From JAZLJD01 sp045617725 (lineage in GTDB: Bacteria > Bacillota > Clostridia > Lachnospirales > Lachnospiraceae): a stretch of DNA of 64,000 bases. Shown here in pieces: positions 61,745 to 64,000 of the stretch; the first letter of the stretch is position 1, and each line of letters opens with the position of its first letter. Under the pieces are notes generated by a model. It saw nothing but the letters and a program-made list of their open reading frames with translations, made no database searches and was not told where the DNA came from. The DNA lies in NCBI GenBank assembly GCA_045617725.1, contig JAZLJD010000028.1, positions 1 through 64,000 of the forward strand, written 5' to 3'. The translations under genes and the position numbers were made by a program.

Positions 61745-62353
61745 ATGGCAAAATTTGATTTAAACGAGATTTCACAGGAATATTTTGATATACTGAAGGA
61801 GATAGGAAATATCGGCGCCGGTAATGCAACAACGGCACTGGCGTCTCTTTTGGGCTGTAAGGTGGATATGAAGGTTCCGCAGGTCCGACTTTTGGACTTC
61901 GGGGATGTCGGAGAGACCATCGGTGGTGAGGAACAGCTGGTAGTCGGCATTTACCTCCAGGTAGAAGGCGATATTACCGGAAGTATTATGTTCTTGATGG
62001 AGAAGGAAACCGCAAGACATCTGATTACGAAGCTCATGGGTCTTTCCGGTGCGGATGATTTCGACGAGATGCAGATTTCGGCACTGAAGGAAATCGGCAA
62101 CATTATCACCGGTGCTTATCTGAACGCACTTTCCGCCCTGACGAATTTGAGAATTTATCCGTCGGTTCCTGACATGGCCATTGATATGGCGGGGGCGATT
62201 TTAAGCGTACCTGCAATTCAGTTTGGTATCATGGGCGACAGAATCATGCTGATTCAGTCACAGTTTTCTGATGATATTGAAATTAACGGATACTTCATTT
62301 TGATTCCGGATTTGGAGTCATATGACAAGATTCTGACATCTTTGGGAATGTAA
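61745..62353 (+). CDS. cheC: CheY-P phosphatase CheC
   Basis: 202 residues from ATG 61745 (GGAGAG upstream; an in-frame ATG at 61709 lies inside the hairpin). Two active helices are kept: LKEIGNIGAGNATTAL and LKEIGNIITGAYLNAL, each with the Glu/Asn pair. Regulates CheD and dephosphorylates CheY-P. Confidence 0.95.
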   Translation: MAKFDLNEISQEYFDILKEIGNIGAGNATTALASLLGCKVDMKVPQVRLLDFGDVGETIGGEEQLVVGIYLQVEGDITGSIMFLMEKETARHLITKLMGLSGADDFDEMQISALKEIGNIITGAYLNALSALTNLRIYPSVPDMAIDMAGAILSVPAIQFGIMGDRIMLIQSQFSDDIEINGYFILIPDLESYDKILTSLGM

Positions 62354-62364
62354 AGGAACTTAAA

Positions 62365-62850
62365 ATGGGAGAAATAATTAAGGTTAAAATGGCAGATCTT
62401 AATATCTGCAAGAGTCCGGACGGACTTACGACCTTGGGGCTGGGCTCCTGTGTCGGGGTAGCGGTCAGAGATCCGATTACCAAAATCGGCGGACTTGCAC
62501 ATGTTATGCTTCCGGACAGCACGGCAATCAAGAATTCAAGTAACATTGCCAAGTTTGCTGACACCGGAATCACGGAACTGATTCGCCTGATGGTAGCAGC
62601 CGGAGCCAAAAAGGAACGTCTCGTGGCCAAGCTCGCCGGCGGTGCCATGATGTTCAACGTGGACAGCAGAAATGATATCGCCCGGGTAGGAGAGCGTAAT
62701 GTAGAAGCCTCCAAAAAGAAACTGAAGGAACTCGGAATACGTATTCTTGCAGAGGATACGGGCGCCAATTACGGACGTACCGTTATCTTTTACCCGGAAA
62801 CGGGCGAGTTCGTAATCAGAGCCGTCGGACATCCGGAAAAGACTATCTGA
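62365..62850 (+). CDS. cheD: Chemoreceptor glutamine deamidase CheD
   Basis: 161 residues. Catalytic Cys in GLGSCVGVAVRD and His in GGLAHVMLPDS, with the ERLVAKLAGGAMMF strand. It deamidates receptor glutamines and binds CheC. Placed after cheC as usual. Confidence 0.96.
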   Translation: MGEIIKVKMADLNICKSPDGLTTLGLGSCVGVAVRDPITKIGGLAHVMLPDSTAIKNSSNIAKFADTGITELIRLMVAAGAKKERLVAKLAGGAMMFNVDSRNDIARVGERNVEASKKKLKELGIRILAEDTGANYGRTVIFYPETGEFVIRAVGHPEKTI

Positions 62851-62863
62851 TTTTGGAGCACAT

Positions 62864-63136
62864 ATGAAGAAAACAAGAATTATTCCGGCCGTATTTGCCC
62901 TGACAGCAGCCGGCATTACGGGAATCATCGGATTAATCTGTAAAACTGAAAAAACAACTTTGCTGCTTGAGCTTATCATCGTATTACTTGTATTTTTTTT
63001 CCTGGGTAAGCTGGCTGCAGAAATACTGGATCTGCTTGATAAGAATCAGAAGACCGGTGTATCGGAAGAGGGAGAAGTCATTGAGAAAGAGGGCGATACA
63101 GAAGAGCCCGGCGAGATGACGGAAGAAGAAAAATAA
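62864..63136 (+). CDS. Small two-helix membrane protein of the fla/che operon
   Basis: 90 residues. Two hydrophobic helices (about 6-24 and 33-56) followed by a very acidic tail (Glu-rich, about 66-90). No family recognised. It lies between cheD and sigma-28, with 13- and 15-bp gaps, so it is co-transcribed. The role is unknown; membrane location and acidic tail are the only visible properties. Confidence 0.7.
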   Translation: MKKTRIIPAVFALTAAGITGIIGLICKTEKTTLLLELIIVLLVFFFLGKLAAEILDLLDKNQKTGVSEEGEVIEKEGDTEEPGEMTEEEK

Positions 63137-63151
63137 TAACCGGAGGCTGTC

Positions 63152-63919
63152 ATGGACGAAAACGGAAGAAAACAATTATGGGATGAATATTCCAGAACGA
63201 AATCCGCAGCTGTTCGCGAAAAAATCATTTTGGAGTATGCTCCGCTTGTTAAGGTAGTGGCGGGACGACTCAGTATGTATTTGGGTTATAACGTGGAATA
63301 TGAGGATTTGGTCAGTTACGGAATATTCGGATTGATTGATGCAATCGATAAATTCGATTCGGCCAAGGAAGTTAAATTTGAAACCTATGCGAGTCTGCGT
63401 ATCCGCGGTGCCATTTTAGATCAGATTCGAAAGATGGACTGGATTCCCAGAACGGTACGGCAGCGTCAGAAGCAGATAGACAGTGCCATTCATTCCATTG
63501 AGGAGGAACATGGCCGGGCTGCGACCGACGATGAAATCGCCAAAAGCCTCGGAATATCCGAGGATGAATATACACAGTGGCAGTCACAGATGAAGGTCAC
63601 GGGCGTCGTTTCCCTGGATGAGTTTTTGGAGCAGGGAACCGAAATCTCCAATCCGCACAATGCGTCCTCGCATTTTGCTTCACCGGAGGATGTGGTAGAA
63701 GAAAATGAACTAAAGGAAGTTCTGCTTAACAGCCTGGAACTTTTGACCGAGAAGGAGAGACGAGTAATAGAGCTTTATTACTATGAGGAATTAACACTGA
63801 AGGAAATCAGTAACGTGCTTGAAGTATCCGAATCACGAGTTTCACAGCTTCATACACGTGCTCTTGAAAAAATGAGAGACAAGATGGGAAAGTACATGGG
63901 TCTGTTGTCGGATCGTTGA
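63152..63919 (+). CDS. sigD: RNA polymerase sigma-28 (flagellar, FliA/SigD)
   Basis: 255 residues. Region 2 (YEDLVSYGIFGLIDAIDKFD, KFETYASLRIRGAILDQIRKMDWIPRTVRQ), region 3, and region 4 helix-turn-helix (LTLKEISNVLEVSESRVSQLHTRALEKM). It transcribes late flagellar and chemotaxis genes after hook completion. Near the end of the operon, as in Bacillus. Confidence 0.97.
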   Translation: MDENGRKQLWDEYSRTKSAAVREKIILEYAPLVKVVAGRLSMYLGYNVEYEDLVSYGIFGLIDAIDKFDSAKEVKFETYASLRIRGAILDQIRKMDWIPRTVRQRQKQIDSAIHSIEEEHGRAATDDEIAKSLGISEDEYTQWQSQMKVTGVVSLDEFLEQGTEISNPHNASSHFASPEDVVEENELKEVLLNSLELLTEKERRVIELYYYEELTLKEISNVLEVSESRVSQLHTRALEKMRDKMGKYMGLLSDR

Positions 63920-63949
63920 TAGTTTTTGGCATCTATAGGGGGATTGCTT

Positions 63950-64000
63950 ATGAACGGTTTTTTTCAGGTAGAGACTACTCCACAAGGCACCAAGTTGCGT
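63950..64000 (+). CDS. Start of a DUF342/FapA-like gene (cut by window edge)
   Basis: ATG 63950 follows GGGGG; 17 codons are visible (MNGFFQVETTPQGTKLR). DUF342 (flagellar assembly protein A) proteins commonly follow sigD in clostridial fla operons and begin this way. Too short for certainty. Confidence 0.5.
   Translation, partial: MNGFFQVETTPQGTKLR

Noticed and set aside
1..64000. tRNA, rRNA, prophage, restriction-modification or toxin-antitoxin loci
   Set aside because: Looked for on both strands; nothing recognisable was found.

Overview
The window reads as a chromosomal segment of a motile, flagellated, piliated Clostridia, most likely family Lachnospiraceae. Reasons: the gene order comM(yifB)-dprA-topA-codY-flgB; a very large fla/che operon containing fliY, flhF, flhG, cheC, cheD and sigma-28; Gram-positive type IV pilus genes with no secretin gene; and strong AGGAGG-type ribosome binding sites with frequent GTG/TTG starts. 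Genus cannot be fixed from sequence alone. No rRNA, tRNA, CRISPR array, prophage or insertion sequence with a transposase was seen.

Layout. 1-3.35 kb: tail of a possible PLD/helicase-type protein, a low-molecular-weight tyrosine phosphatase, a LUD-domain protein, and a zinc-ribbon membrane protein paired with a TPM-domain protein. 3.35-8.3 kb: a repeat-rich gap, a lipoprotein with an HExxH motif, convergent rpsT, then lepA and hemW. 8.3-31.2 kb: a type IV pilus region mixed with DNA-uptake and processing genes. The order is degenerate HD-GYP protein, pilT, comM, dprA, pilB, pilC, major pilin, prepilin peptidase, pilM-pilN fusion, pilO, four minor pilins, topA, codY. 32.4 kb to the right edge: one continuous flagellar/chemotaxis operon, flgB through sigma-28 and the start of a DUF342 (FapA-like) gene, covering basal body, export gate, hook, stator, C-ring, FlhF/FlhG placement, a PilZ protein and CheB-A-W-C-D.

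How it works together. PilB (extension) and PilT (retraction) drive a pilus built on PilC with PilMN/PilO alignment proteins and PilD-processed pilins. DprA and ComM act on incoming single-stranded DNA, so their placement between pilT and pilB suggests, but does not prove, a DNA-uptake pilus. Two putative c-di-GMP-linked proteins (degenerate HD-GYP beside pilT; PilZ after flhG) suggest that pili and flagella may be tuned by the same messenger. CodY sits directly before the flagellar operon and has a CodY-box-like site upstream of itself.

The most unusual property is the intergenic DNA. Nearly every long gap holds tandem minisatellites of different unit length (19, 20, 20, 26, 56, 63 and about 93 bp), plus a dispersed short hairpin family with stem ACATCG(A/G)G. 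A 45-bp minisatellite sits in frame inside comM, and a 216-bp palindrome wraps the terminator between the pilus genes and topA.
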